Of a stretch of DNA of 9,644 nucleotides, positions 1 to 6,858 are shown piece after piece (the first letter of the stretch is position 1; the number at the start of each line of letters is the position of its first letter). Source of the DNA: Ignavibacteriota bacterium (GTDB lineage Bacteria; Bacteroidota; Ignavibacteria; Palsa-1295); NCBI GenBank assembly GCA_025357895.1, contig JANYLL010000259.1, forward strand, positions 1 through 9,644, written 5' to 3'. The notes under the pieces are model-generated. The model ran no database searches. It worked only from the letters and a program-made list of their open reading frames with translations, and was not told the origin of the DNA. A program made the translations under genes and the position numbers.

Positions 1-401
1 TCGCCGATTTTTTTGTGCTGAATAAAAGCGATCGCGAAGGAGCAGAGCAGGCTGTCCGCGCTCTGAAAACAATTCTTACTTTCCGCATCACCCATGCTGA
101 AGATGAATGGATACCGGATGTTATCTCTACCGTTGCCAGCAAAGCAAAGGGCATTGATGAAGTGCTCGCCGAAATCGAACGGCATAAAGCTCAATTACTG
201 AAAACCGATACATTAATAAAGAAGAGGGTTACGCGAGAGCGCGAACGCATCATCGAATTAGTTGAAAGTTTTCTGCGTGTAGATTTCTGGACTTTGGAAC
301 GGACAAAAAAATTAGAAGAGCGATTAAAGAATGTGGCAGCACATAAAGAATCAAGTTATGAAGTAGCACAGGAATTGGGGAGGGAGTTTAGGGGGAAGTA
401 A
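1..401 (+). CDS. meaB: MeaB/ArgK-family GTPase, C-terminal part (5' end outside the window)
   Basis: The family is a G3E P-loop GTPase that loads, protects or repairs the adenosylcobalamin cofactor of methylmalonyl-CoA mutase in the cytoplasm. About 132 residues are visible. The reading frame is already open at base 3 (A-D-F-F-V-L-N-K-S-D), so the gene starts upstream. NKSD is the G4 guanine-specificity motif, in the sequence context typical of MeaB (NKSDREGAE). It is followed by the helical C-terminal region that forms the dimer arm in this family. The N-terminal P-loop and switch regions are off the window and cannot be checked. The gene is convergent with gatC, with 25 bp between the two stop codons. 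The mutase genes would be expected upstream, which is inference. The family call is confident, and the exact partner enzyme is not shown by the sequence. Confidence 0.88.
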   Translation, partial: ADFFVLNKSDREGAEQAVRALKTILTFRITHAEDEWIPDVISTVASKAKGIDEVLAEIERHKAQLLKTDTLIKKRVTRERERIIELVESFLRVDFWTLERTKKLEERLKNVAAHKESSYEVAQELGREFRGK

Positions 402-408
402 ACTTTTC

Positions 409-427
409 ACTGGATTCTCAACCCAGT
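409..427. terminator. Possible weak bidirectional hairpin between meaB and gatC
   Basis: ACTGGATT, a CTC loop and AACCCAGT can pair between two convergent stop codons. The stem is 8 bp with one imperfect pair, which is a G-U wobble in the minus-strand RNA. There is no proper T-run on either side. The position, tail to tail between meaB and gatC, is what suggests a terminator. The structure itself is weak. Confidence 0.25.
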
Positions 428-765
428 TACAAATCATCATCTTCTTCTTCAACTACTGCCTTATCCTTCTTCACCCTTTCAATCACTTTCGGTACAAGGA
501 AATATCCATCAGCAGCTTTCGGCGCATTTTTTAGCGCTTCTTCAATTGCAAGTGAAGGCGCGGAAACATCGGAGCGGAAAACATTTTTCTCTACGGACTC
601 ATTGATATTCTCAAGCGGTTCGATGTTTGAAACATCCAATTCTTTGAGTTGGTCGATATACCCCAGGACATTATTCATATCGGTCGTCAGCTTATCATAT
701 TCTCCGTCGGAGAAATCCAATCGCGCAAGTTTTGCAATGTGTTCGATGTTTTCGCGTGTTACCAT
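427..765 (-). CDS. gatC: Asp-tRNA(Asn)/Glu-tRNA(Gln) amidotransferase subunit C
   Basis: GatC is the small subunit of the GatCAB complex, which converts misacylated Glu-tRNA(Gln) and/or Asp-tRNA(Asn) to the correct amide form. It wraps around and stabilises GatA. The 112-residue product opens with the family signature: an N-terminal helix (ENIEHIAKLARLDFSDGE) followed by the conserved LGYIDQLKELDVSNIEP segment. The later part, with VFRSD and a GYFLVPKVI segment, also fits. It is slightly longer than the usual length of about 95-100 residues because of a strongly acidic end (VVEEEDDDL). An A/G-rich stretch precedes the ATG but is not a clear ribosome-binding site. gatA and gatB are not adjacent. 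Upstream lies an inverted-repeat element separating it from the DUF1460 gene, and downstream is convergent meaB. Confidence 0.93.
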   Translation of the reverse strand: MVTRENIEHIAKLARLDFSDGEYDKLTTDMNNVLGYIDQLKELDVSNIEPLENINESVEKNVFRSDVSAPSLAIEEALKNAPKAADGYFLVPKVIERVKKDKAVVEEEDDDL

Positions 766-785
766 AAATGCTTTTTTCTTTTAAT

Positions 786-919
786 GTCATTCTGAGTGGA
801 GCGAGGCGGATCGAAGAATCCCTTGAATAGTGGCTGAATGTTACTTTCTACAAACCATCAAGGGATTCTTCACTTCGCCAGATATTGCTGCTTCAATATT
901 TGACTCCGTTCAGAATGAC
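786..919. repeat. Palindromic interspersed repeat, GTCATTCTGA type (R1)
   Basis: The outer arms are a perfect 10-bp inverted pair: GTCATTCTGA at 786-795 and TCAGAATGAC at 910-919. The inner arms are a perfect 14-bp pair: GAAGAATCCCTTGA at 813-826 and TCAAGGGATTCTTC at 858-871. The loop spans 827-857. The right half carries an extra nested hairpin, ATATTG (882-887) with CAATAT (894-899). This architecture resembles small non-autonomous palindromic elements (REP or MITE-like) that I know from many bacterial genomes. No transposase is encoded. It fills the whole spacer between gatC and the DUF1460 gene, and its right edge carries the stop codon of the latter. In RNA it could fold and act as a terminator or stability element for either gene, which is inference. 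Confidence 0.8.
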
Positions 920-1908
920 TTAGAATATGGCTCAACCGGCCTATAGATCATTATCCCCGTCTGTTTTGCATTCCCTGCAAGGTATTCCGCAAGCGGCACT
1001 TGGCTGATGATCACTTTATGTATCGCAGAACTTGCATGCATGAAATGAATTCTTCCATCTTTTTCTTTGATCGCAATTCCTGTATGTGAACAATCAATTC
1101 CCGGTACGCTTGTCGTGATGCCGATCAGATCGCCGGTTTGAATACCGCTTTCAATGTCTTCAACATCTTCTTTCGGAATGTAATAAAATCCGCCGCGCCG
1201 ATTTATTCTTTCTTCTACTGAATCCATCTTTACAAACATGAAGGGATCGTTTGCCATCTGCGCATAGAGGCTCGGATGCATCGTCATGAAATTAATATGC
1301 TTTTTTTCTTTTTTTGCATCTTTCCCTCCGATGATCTTCGTCATCTCTTTTAAATTCCCGCGCTGAGTGTTATCATAAAAATAATCTGAAGTATAATGCA
1401 GACGGGAGTCGAATCCATTGCGGATGCCATTGCGATAGCGGTGGTTTGTCAATACCTTAAGATAATCAGAATAGGAATGAGCGTAGGAAGTTTTTATTGT
1501 GGTTGCCAGCGCCCAGGACGTTTCGAAAAAAGTGACACAATCGAATCCGGTAAAATTGCAGACAGTCTCAGTTTCATTAAGATTTGTTTCAAGCGATTTT
1601 TCAATGTACGGTCGTTCAAGAAAAATCTTACCGATAGCTGAAGTACGCTCCCCGATAGGAAAAGAGTTTATTTCTTCTTTAACGATCCTCGCTATCAGTG
1701 TTCCGAAGATATATTCACTTGACATCTTGAGAACGTAATTCGTTCCGTACGTTCGCGCAACTGAGTCAGGAATGATCTCTGTAACAAAGGTATCTAAGGT
1801 TGTATCGCGTCCTACTATTGCGGTATTCCAAGTACCTTGAACCGAGGTTTGTTGAGCAGCCAACGACCTAACGATAGCTAGAAATATAAGCAATGTTGAA
1901 GCCTTCAT
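910..1908 (-). CDS. Secreted DUF1460 / NlpC-P60-fold amidase-like protein
   Basis: This is a probable exported cell-wall or muropeptide hydrolase of the DUF1460 family (N-acetylmuramoyl-L-alanine amidase-like, papain-like NlpC/P60 fold). Residues 1-18 form a signal peptide, with likely cleavage after SLAA and before QQ. The nucleophile motif is F-D-C-V-T-F with Cys124. The catalytic His is likely His275 in C-S-H-T-G-I-A, and His291 follows in FMHAS. The segment around residues 256-280 (IQTGDLIGITT through HTGIAI) is the typical second half of the active site. The length of 332 residues fits the family. Its ATG begins directly after the TAG of yicC with zero spacing, so translation is probably coupled. 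The last two residues and the TGA lie inside repeat R1. The substrate (peptidoglycan peptide or other) cannot be read from the sequence. Confidence 0.82.
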   Translation of the reverse strand: MKASTLLIFLAIVRSLAAQQTSVQGTWNTAIVGRDTTLDTFVTEIIPDSVARTYGTNYVLKMSSEYIFGTLIARIVKEEINSFPIGERTSAIGKIFLERPYIEKSLETNLNETETVCNFTGFDCVTFFETSWALATTIKTSYAHSYSDYLKVLTNHRYRNGIRNGFDSRLHYTSDYFYDNTQRGNLKEMTKIIGGKDAKKEKKHINFMTMHPSLYAQMANDPFMFVKMDSVEERINRRGGFYYIPKEDVEDIESGIQTGDLIGITTSVPGIDCSHTGIAIKEKDGRIHFMHASSAIHKVIISQVPLAEYLAGNAKQTGIMIYRPVEPYSKSF

Positions 1909-2808
1909 CTATTCCACATTCTGAATTTGTTCTCTGATCTTTTCCATTTCTTCTTTTGCGCCGACGACGATATGCGATACTTGGGGATCATTCGTCTTCG
2001 AGCCCATCGTATTGATCTCGCGGTTCATCTCCTGTATTAAGAAATTCAGTTTTCGCCCGGCTGGTTCCGGAGCTGCTAATGCTTCGAGGAAAAATTTAAT
2101 ATGCGAGCGGAAACGGACGATCTCCTCGGTTATATCAAGCCTCTCGGCAATGAGGGCAATCTCCATATCAAGCCTGTCTTTGCTGATAACGTTAATGTCC
2201 TGTGTCAGTTCAAGCACACGCTGCTTTAATTTAGCAAATTCCGCTTCAGCAGTTCCGGTCGAAAGTTTTTCAACCGTTGCGACTTTTTCATCGAGATTAG
2301 CAATCCGCATCCGCAGATCTTTCTCTAACTCCGAGCCTTCCTGTTTGCGCATGATATGAAGCGCTTCCAAAGATTTACTAACGGCTTCCTGCGCAAGTTT
2401 CCATTCGGAAGTTGCGGCGTCGGCGTTGGCAGCATCCGATAAAAATATATCGCTGAATCCTGTTAGATCGCGAAGCGTGATCTCTGCCGTCATACCCGTA
2501 ACGGTGCGAAGTCTATCGAGAAGAACAAAATATCCTTTTGCAAGCGGCTCATTGACTTCAAGCGGAACGGTTGCCGCAGTTTCACCGCGCGTTATCGTTA
2601 CATTAATATTGATCTTGCCGCGCTCAAGCGATTTGCGGACAAGTTCGCGCACTTCGAATTCCCGTTCGCTCATCGTGCGGGGGAGACGTACCGAGGTTTC
2701 GAGAAAGCGGGAGTTCACACTGCGCACTTCTGCTGTTGCAGTCAAGCCGCCTTTATCCGTAGCACTTGTGGCTTCGCCTCTGCCGAAGCCCGTCATTGAA
2801 ATTAGCAT
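1909..2808 (-). CDS. yicC: YicC/YloC-family endoribonuclease
   Basis: The 299-residue product matches the YicC family end to end. It starts with the signature MLISMTGFGRGE. It ends in the DUF1732 C-terminal domain, with EEIVRFRSHI followed by RKLNFLIQEMNREINTMGSK at residues 252-271. Family members are cytoplasmic homo-oligomeric RNases; E. coli YicC has been linked to decay of small RNAs. The start is fixed by the conserved N-terminus. No Shine-Dalgarno sequence is visible in front of it. The stop TAG abuts the ATG of the DUF1460 gene, so the two form a transcription unit. Upstream it is separated from ribD by palindromic repeat R2. In many bacteria yicC sits beside gmk and rpoZ; neither is here. 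Confidence 0.95.
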   Translation of the reverse strand: MLISMTGFGRGEATSATDKGGLTATAEVRSVNSRFLETSVRLPRTMSEREFEVRELVRKSLERGKININVTITRGETAATVPLEVNEPLAKGYFVLLDRLRTVTGMTAEITLRDLTGFSDIFLSDAANADAATSEWKLAQEAVSKSLEALHIMRKQEGSELEKDLRMRIANLDEKVATVEKLSTGTAEAEFAKLKQRVLELTQDINVISKDRLDMEIALIAERLDITEEIVRFRSHIKFFLEALAAPEPAGRKLNFLIQEMNREINTMGSKTNDPQVSHIVVGAKEEMEKIREQIQNVE

Positions 2809-2850
2809 TTATGTTATGAGAGAAAATAATTTTTTTATATCAACCCTGTC

Positions 2851-2925
2851 GGTAGGCGCCGGGCTTTAGCCCGCGTATGCTGTTCGTGGTGTATGATTCA
2901 CGCGGGCTAAAGCCTTGTGCCTACC
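2851..2925. repeat. Palindromic repeat with GGGCTTTAGCCCGCG core (R2)
   Basis: The left arm at 2851-2876 starts GGTAGGCGCC and ends TTTAGCCCGCGT. The right arm at 2900-2925 is its reverse complement with 3 mismatches in 26 bases. The loop is 23 bases, so the element can form a long stem. It occupies most of the ribD-yicC spacer. Its right arm encodes the last residues and stop codon of ribD. There is no T-run directly after the stem on the minus strand, so a classic intrinsic terminator is not indicated, although a T-rich minus-strand equivalent is absent only locally. It is likely an interspersed repeat family, and only a genome-wide search can confirm that. Confidence 0.8.
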
Positions 2926-4064
2926 GGAGAAAGATCCTTACTACGATACACAATTTTCAGATCCTCCGAGTCTTCAACTGCTTCATGCAATAGCATCTGT
3001 AATCTATGTACTTGCTGAAAATTCTTCAGATGCAGATCGCCGAATGCCGATCTTGCATCACCACCTAACAAAATTGGAGCAACAAAAAGCACCAGCTCAT
3101 CGAAGAGCTTTTCCTGCAGGAGCACAGTGGCAAGCGTCGGTCCCGGTTCGACAAGTACACTTGCTATATCCATTCTGCCAAGTTTGGCAAAAACATCTTT
3201 TAAAATAAATTGATTATTTAACGCACTTGCCGCAATGAACGTGATGCCTCGTGAAGAAAGTAATGTACGGATTTCAGATTTTTCTTTAAGTGTTTGCTCT
3301 GTTGCGATCACGATTGTCTGTGCTGCATTTTCATCTGAATAAACCTTCGCAGTTTCCGGAACACGCAAATTTGCATCTAAAATGATGCGCCTCGGCGATC
3401 GCCCTTCAACCATTCTAACAGTCAGCTCAGGGTTATCGGCAAGAACGGTTGCGCTTGCAACGAGCACAGCGTCATACTCAGCACGCATATTATGTACGGC
3501 TTTGCGCGAAGACTCTGATGTTATCCATTTCGATATTCCGGATTTTAATGCGGTTTTTCCGTCGAGGCTCATGCCAAGCTTCAAGGTTATGTATGGAGAA
3601 TTTGTCCTGACAAATTTAATAAAAAATTTATTAAGGTCAAAAGCCTGCGCTTCAAGTATTCCTTCGGTAATTTTTATTCCCGCAGCATTTAATTTTTCGA
3701 TGCCTTTTCCATCAACAAGTGAATAAGGATCTCGTATACCGATCACACATCGTGCTATATTTTTTTCGATCAGGAGATCAGCGCATGCCGAAGTTTTTCC
3801 TTGATGTGAGCATGGCTCTAGATTTACGTAGACCGTTGCGCCAGCTACAATATGCCCATTTTTTTCTGCGTCTCGGATGGCATTCACTTCGGCATGAGCT
3901 TCTCCGAATTTTTTATGCCAGCCTTTTCCGATGACTTTATTATTTTTATCAACGATTATACAGCCAACCAGCGGATTCGGACTGACATAGCCGCGACCGT
4001 GCGCTGCAAGCATAAGAGCCTCGCGCATGTTTTGCTCATCGGTTTTTTTATTCGGATCTGTCAT
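2907..4064 (-). CDS. ribD: Bifunctional riboflavin biosynthesis deaminase/reductase RibD
   Basis: RibD catalyses two successive cytoplasmic steps of riboflavin synthesis: deamination of the pyrimidine formed by GTP cyclohydrolase II, then NADPH-dependent reduction of its ribosyl side chain. The N-terminal deaminase domain (about residues 10-145) has the zinc ligands H57-A-E59 and P84-C85 with C94, with E59 as the proton shuttle. The C-terminal reductase domain (about 155-375) has YITLKLGMSLDGKTA at 158-172, VLADNPELTVR at 207-217 and ILLGGDARSAFG at 331-342. The usual V-E-G-G turn reads V-E-P-G (305-308), a mild departure. The length of 385 is slightly long for the family: the final residues (VGTRL) and the TAG are encoded by repeat R2. 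Other rib genes are not in the window. A hairpin and a 13-bp inverted repeat separate it from the preceding gene. Confidence 0.96.
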   Translation of the reverse strand: MTDPNKKTDEQNMREALMLAAHGRGYVSPNPLVGCIIVDKNNKVIGKGWHKKFGEAHAEVNAIRDAEKNGHIVAGATVYVNLEPCSHQGKTSACADLLIEKNIARCVIGIRDPYSLVDGKGIEKLNAAGIKITEGILEAQAFDLNKFFIKFVRTNSPYITLKLGMSLDGKTALKSGISKWITSESSRKAVHNMRAEYDAVLVASATVLADNPELTVRMVEGRSPRRIILDANLRVPETAKVYSDENAAQTIVIATEQTLKEKSEIRTLLSSRGITFIAASALNNQFILKDVFAKLGRMDIASVLVEPGPTLATVLLQEKLFDELVLFVAPILLGGDARSAFGDLHLKNFQQVHRLQMLLHEAVEDSEDLKIVYRSKDLSPVGTRL

Positions 4065-4104
4065 TATTCAATATTCTTTCAGCCCACATTTAAAAGCTTC
4101 GGAA

Positions 4105-4191
4105 CAATAAGGAGTTATTTAATTTATTATTTACAACTTGTACAAAAAAAAGGCGGACTGAAGTCCGCCCTATTGGATTAACTCCTTATTG
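4105..4191. repeat. Nested inverted repeat around a terminator hairpin
   Basis: CAATAAGGAGTTA at 4105-4117 and TAACTCCTTATTG at 4179-4191 are a perfect 13-bp inverted pair. They enclose a 61-bp interior that contains the hairpin at 4152-4169. The outer arms begin only 8 bp after the stop codon of the upstream (minus-strand) gene. The arrangement looks like a compact palindromic element with terminal inverted repeats. It could equally be a complex terminator. Confidence 0.7.
4144..4169 (-). terminator. Rho-independent terminator after the hypothetical gene
   Basis: Read on the minus strand, GGCGGACT, a TC turn and AGTCCGCC form a perfect GC-rich stem (4152-4169) followed at once by seven T residues (4144-4150). 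This is a textbook intrinsic terminator and lies 30 bp past the stop of the 4200-5015 gene. It suggests that ribD, just downstream, is transcribed from its own promoter or by partial read-through. Confidence 0.82.
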
Positions 4192-4199
4192 CGAGATAA

Positions 4200-5015
4200 T
4201 TATTTTTTCTTCTTTGCTTTTTTTGCCGGTTTTGCTTTTGGCTTCGGTTTTGGGGATGTTTTCTTAGCAGGTTTTGCGGCTTTTTTAGGAACGGGCTTTA
4301 CTTTTGATTTAGCTCCGTTCTTTTTTACTTTGGCACCGGTTTTTTTTGTTGCGGCGGCAGGTTTATCGCCGAGTTTGCGAAGTTCTTTTTCGGATTCTGC
4401 AAGTTCTTTTTTCGAAAGTTTTTTCTTGCCGCCAAAAAGCTCCATCTCTTCGCGTGCGTCGCGCTCTTCCGGTGTTTCGGATTTCAGCGAATTGAGAATC
4501 TCCAGTTCTTCCGGAGTCGGCGGAACTGGCAAACGCTTCTGAATGGTGCGTGGCACAAGCGGCTCGGAGATAAGCTTCGTGATAGTCGAAAGTAACTTCC
4601 CGCCTTGCAGGGCAGCGTGAGGATCAATGATCAGATCGATAAAGCGTTTGCGCGGAATAGGTTTTAAGATGTGCGTACCTTTTTTCGTAAATTCGAGCAT
4701 GAATTCAGTTTCCGATCCGTCGCTCTTGATAAAGGTTACGAGATATGCTCCGTACGGAAGGTGCGGTACTTTCAGGACGGATTTCGCTGATCCGAATGAA
4801 GGCATCATCATTCTCGTCGCCGTCATACCAAGTACGCGGAAGACGATCTTGCCCGGTTCAAGTTTGTAGCGGACAGCGATCTCATAGCGGAAGCTGGAAA
4901 ATTCCTTCGCTGTTTCAAAGCTGAAGGTTGTATATTCCATTCCGGATATTTCATCGAATGCTTTGTTGATCACGCAGCGATATTCGACTTCTTTGACAGG
5001 TGGTAGCGGCTCCAT
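4200..5015 (-). CDS. Hypothetical protein with a histone H1-like Lys/Ala/Pro tail
   Basis: I do not recognise the family. The 271-residue product has two parts. Residues 1 to about 130 look like a beta-rich globular domain, with alternating hydrophobic strands such as KIVFRVLGMTATRMMM and YGAYLVTFIKSDGSETEFML. A charged helical linker (about 165-215) leads into a very basic tail. In residues 218-271, 24 of 54 residues are Lys and none is acidic, with the rest mostly Ala, Pro, Thr, Ser and Gly in AKPAKK/PKPKPK patterns like eukaryotic and bacterial H1-type tails. No signal peptide or membrane segment is seen. By composition the tail would bind nucleic acid or another polyanion, which is inference. 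It lies between hisS, 63 bp upstream, and a strong terminator. It may be a nucleoid or RNA-associated protein, but it could also be a ribosome- or envelope-linked factor. Confidence 0.75.
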   Translation of the reverse strand: MEPLPPVKEVEYRCVINKAFDEISGMEYTTFSFETAKEFSSFRYEIAVRYKLEPGKIVFRVLGMTATRMMMPSFGSAKSVLKVPHLPYGAYLVTFIKSDGSETEFMLEFTKKGTHILKPIPRKRFIDLIIDPHAALQGGKLLSTITKLISEPLVPRTIQKRLPVPPTPEELEILNSLKSETPEERDAREEMELFGGKKKLSKKELAESEKELRKLGDKPAAATKKTGAKVKKNGAKSKVKPVPKKAAKPAKKTSPKPKPKAKPAKKAKKKK

Positions 5016-5042
5016 AAAAATAATTAAAAATGTAAAATTAAA

Positions 5043-5069
5043 AATTAAAAATTGAGATAATTTTTAATT
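5043..5069. repeat. A/T-only hairpin between hisS and the hypothetical gene
   Basis: AATTAAAAATT at 5043-5053, a GAGAT loop and AATTTTTAATT at 5059-5069 form a perfect 11-bp inverted repeat, 10 bp after the hisS stop. The rest of the 63-bp spacer is low-complexity A/T with repeated AAAATTAAAAAT units. The stem is weak because it has no G-C pairs. It may serve as an AT-rich promoter-proximal region for the hypothetical gene or as a poor terminator. Confidence 0.4.
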
Positions 5070-5078
5070 CTCACAAAA

Positions 5079-6347
5079 TTACGAATTTTGGAGGAGACCG
5101 AGAAGATTTCCTCGCGGAATTCTCTCTTGTGCTCCGGTATTCATCCTTTTTAGGGTGATCTCTGCGGCAGCAAGTTCGTCACTTCCAAGTAGTAAAACAA
5201 AGCGAGTTCCCGATTTACCCGCTTCTCGCATCTGGGCTTTGACTGAACGGTCTAAAAGGTCGTAAATAACGCTAAATCCCGCTTTTCTAAGATCCGAGGC
5301 GATGGAAATTCCCACTTCTCTCCCTGCTTTATCAGCGATAACGATGTATACATCGGATTTAGACTTTGGGATTTCGCCGGACCGAAGCTTCATAAGGACA
5401 AGAACAAGCCGCTCGACGCCGGCAGCGAATCCTACGGCAGGCGTCGGAGGTCCACCAAGTTTTTCGATGAGCGTGTCGTATCTTCCGCCGCCGCAAAGAG
5501 CATCCTGCGATCCGAGATCGGTGGAAGTAAGTTCGAATACGGTGCGGTTATAATAATCGAGCCCTCGGACTAAATGCGGTTCGAGAGAATATGAAATTTG
5601 CGCTGAAGTGAGAAGTGATTTTACTTCATCGAAATGTGAGGCATCAGCTTCATCGAGATAATCAATAATATTCGGAGCACCGCCGATAATAGTAGTATCA
5701 CAGGGATTCTTTGAATCAAGAATGCGAAGTGGATTTGTTTCAAGTCTCCGCTTGCTATCTTCAGAAAGAGCATCAAGATTTGAACGAAGATATTTCACAA
5801 GTTCTTCGCGCCATTTTTCACGCGAAGATTGATTACCAAGTGTATTAAGTTTTAAGTGGAAATTCGCAAAGCCAAGTTTTTGATAGACAGCAAGAGCAAA
5901 TTCAATAACCTGAAGATCGGCAAGCGGGGATAATGAACCGAGCAATTCGATTCCGAACTGATGAAATTGCCGTTGGCGTCCCATCTGCGGACGCTCATAA
6001 CGGAACATTGGAGCGCTGTTATAATAGAGTCGGGAGCTCGATGCTTGCTTCGTGACAAGATTATGTTCAATTGCAGCCCGGACTACTGACGCTGTCAATT
6101 CGGGACGAAGCGCCATTTCTTCCCCGCCTTTATCTGTAAAGAGGTACATCTCTTTGGAAACAATATCGGTTTCTTCTCCGACGGAGCGTTTAAATAGCGA
6201 GACCTGCTCGAACATTGGAGTTCGGATCTCTTCGTAACCAAAGAGTAAGCCCACTTCATCAACAGTTCGTTCGATCTCTTTCCAGAGATGAGACTCCGGA
6301 GGAAGAATATCTTTCGTACCGCGCGGAGCTTTCAGATCCATCACCAT
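5079..6347 (-). CDS. hisS: Histidine-tRNA ligase
   Basis: This class II aminoacyl-tRNA synthetase charges tRNA(His) with histidine in the cytoplasm. The order of motifs is complete. The N-terminus PRGTKDILPPE is typical. Motif 2 is FRYERPQMGRQRQFHQFG (115-132). The histidine-specific motif 1 is LVRGLDYYNRTVFE (259-272) and motif 2 is GGGRYD (286-291). Class II motif 3 is VGFAAGVERLVL (305-316), followed by the anticodon-binding domain from about residue 330. The length of 422 is normal. The ATG at 6345-6347 overlaps the TGA of the PTS gene (TGATG), which implies translational coupling. A second in-frame ATG two codons later (6341) is also possible. The C-terminus LLQNS is followed by TAA and an A/T-rich hairpin. 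Confidence 0.98.
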   Translation of the reverse strand: MVMDLKAPRGTKDILPPESHLWKEIERTVDEVGLLFGYEEIRTPMFEQVSLFKRSVGEETDIVSKEMYLFTDKGGEEMALRPELTASVVRAAIEHNLVTKQASSSRLYYNSAPMFRYERPQMGRQRQFHQFGIELLGSLSPLADLQVIEFALAVYQKLGFANFHLKLNTLGNQSSREKWREELVKYLRSNLDALSEDSKRRLETNPLRILDSKNPCDTTIIGGAPNIIDYLDEADASHFDEVKSLLTSAQISYSLEPHLVRGLDYYNRTVFELTSTDLGSQDALCGGGRYDTLIEKLGGPPTPAVGFAAGVERLVLVLMKLRSGEIPKSKSDVYIVIADKAGREVGISIASDLRKAGFSVIYDLLDRSVKAQMREAGKSGTRFVLLLGSDELAAAEITLKRMNTGAQERIPRGNLLGLLQNS

Positions 6348-6814
6348 CAGTCACCGATCCTCTCTTCTTCGGCGGTGAAAATGGAAAGGATTTCATCGGC
6401 GGTTTTTGCTTCGATCAGCGATTTACGTGCTGCATCCGAGTTCATGACTTTTGAAGCGCGTGAGAGAAGGCGCAGCCGGCTGCCGACGTCGCTATCGCGG
6501 CTGACAAGCAAGAGCACAAGCCGTACCGGCTCATTATCCATCGCAGCATAATCAACTGGCTCAGCCGTTGTCGCAAAGGCTAGTACAATATCATTAACTG
6601 CATCAGTCTTTCCATGAGGAATGGCAAAGCCCTTACCGACGCCGGTGGACATGATACGTTCGCGCTCTAAGATCGCATTACGGACTTTATCTTTGTCGAG
6701 GACATGCGGATTCTTTGAAGCGAGATCGACCATTTTAGTCAAAAGCTCTTCCTTGGAATCGGCAGTTAGCTCGACAGCAATATATTCAGGTTTTAGATAA
6801 TTAATAAGCTTCAT
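6347..6814 (-). CDS. PTS EIIA-domain protein, PtsN (EIIA-Ntr)-like
   Basis: This is a single EIIA domain of the fructose/mannitol-Ntr type. Such a domain accepts phosphate from an HPr-type protein on an active-site histidine. It is cytoplasmic and often acts as a regulator rather than in sugar uptake. The signature G-V-G-K-G-F-A-I-P-H-G-K-T carries the phosphorylatable His at residue 67, counting from the chosen start. The end of the protein matches the family (LRLLSRASKVMNS). I chose ATG 6814 (MKLINYLKPEYI, 155 residues) because PtsN-like proteins start this way. The longer reading to 6832 would need a TTG start and adds six atypical residues. Its TGA overlaps the hisS ATG. No EI, HPr or membrane EIIBC lies nearby, which favours a regulatory role by inference. 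Confidence 0.85.
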   Translation of the reverse strand: MKLINYLKPEYIAVELTADSKEELLTKMVDLASKNPHVLDKDKVRNAILERERIMSTGVGKGFAIPHGKTDAVNDIVLAFATTAEPVDYAAMDNEPVRLVLLLVSRDSDVGSRLRLLSRASKVMNSDAARKSLIEAKTADEILSIFTAEEERIGD

Positions 6815-6844
6815 ATTTTCTGATAACACCAAACGAAGATATTA

Positions 6845-6850
6845 TGTCAA
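6845..6850 (-). promoter_or_regulatory. Possible -35-like hexamer for the IIA/hisS unit
   Basis: On the minus strand TTGACA occurs 30 bp upstream of the chosen ATG of the IIA gene. No convincing -10 element is found 16-18 bases further on; the best is GTTATC. The position at the head of a seven-gene minus-strand run makes a promoter likely somewhere in this 65-bp divergent spacer. The exact hexamers are uncertain. Confidence 0.25.
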
Positions 6851-6858
6851 GATATAAA

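Noticed and set aside
4189..4542. Long plus-strand ORF rich in Phe, Ala and Gly
   Set aside because: It is the antisense shadow of the lysine-rich tail codons of the hypothetical gene on the minus strand.
5016..5078. A/T-rich AAAATTAAAAAT repeats as a replication origin or binding-site array
   Set aside because: The units are irregular low-complexity sequence in a 63-bp spacer, with no DnaA boxes and no origin-associated genes.
427..6814. A single coordinated system formed by the seven minus-strand genes
   Set aside because: The functions are unrelated housekeeping roles, and a strong terminator and repeats interrupt the run.
6830..6832. TTG as start of the PTS IIA gene, giving 161 residues
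   Set aside because: The added residues are unlike the family, whose members start near MKL; the ATG at 6814 fits better.
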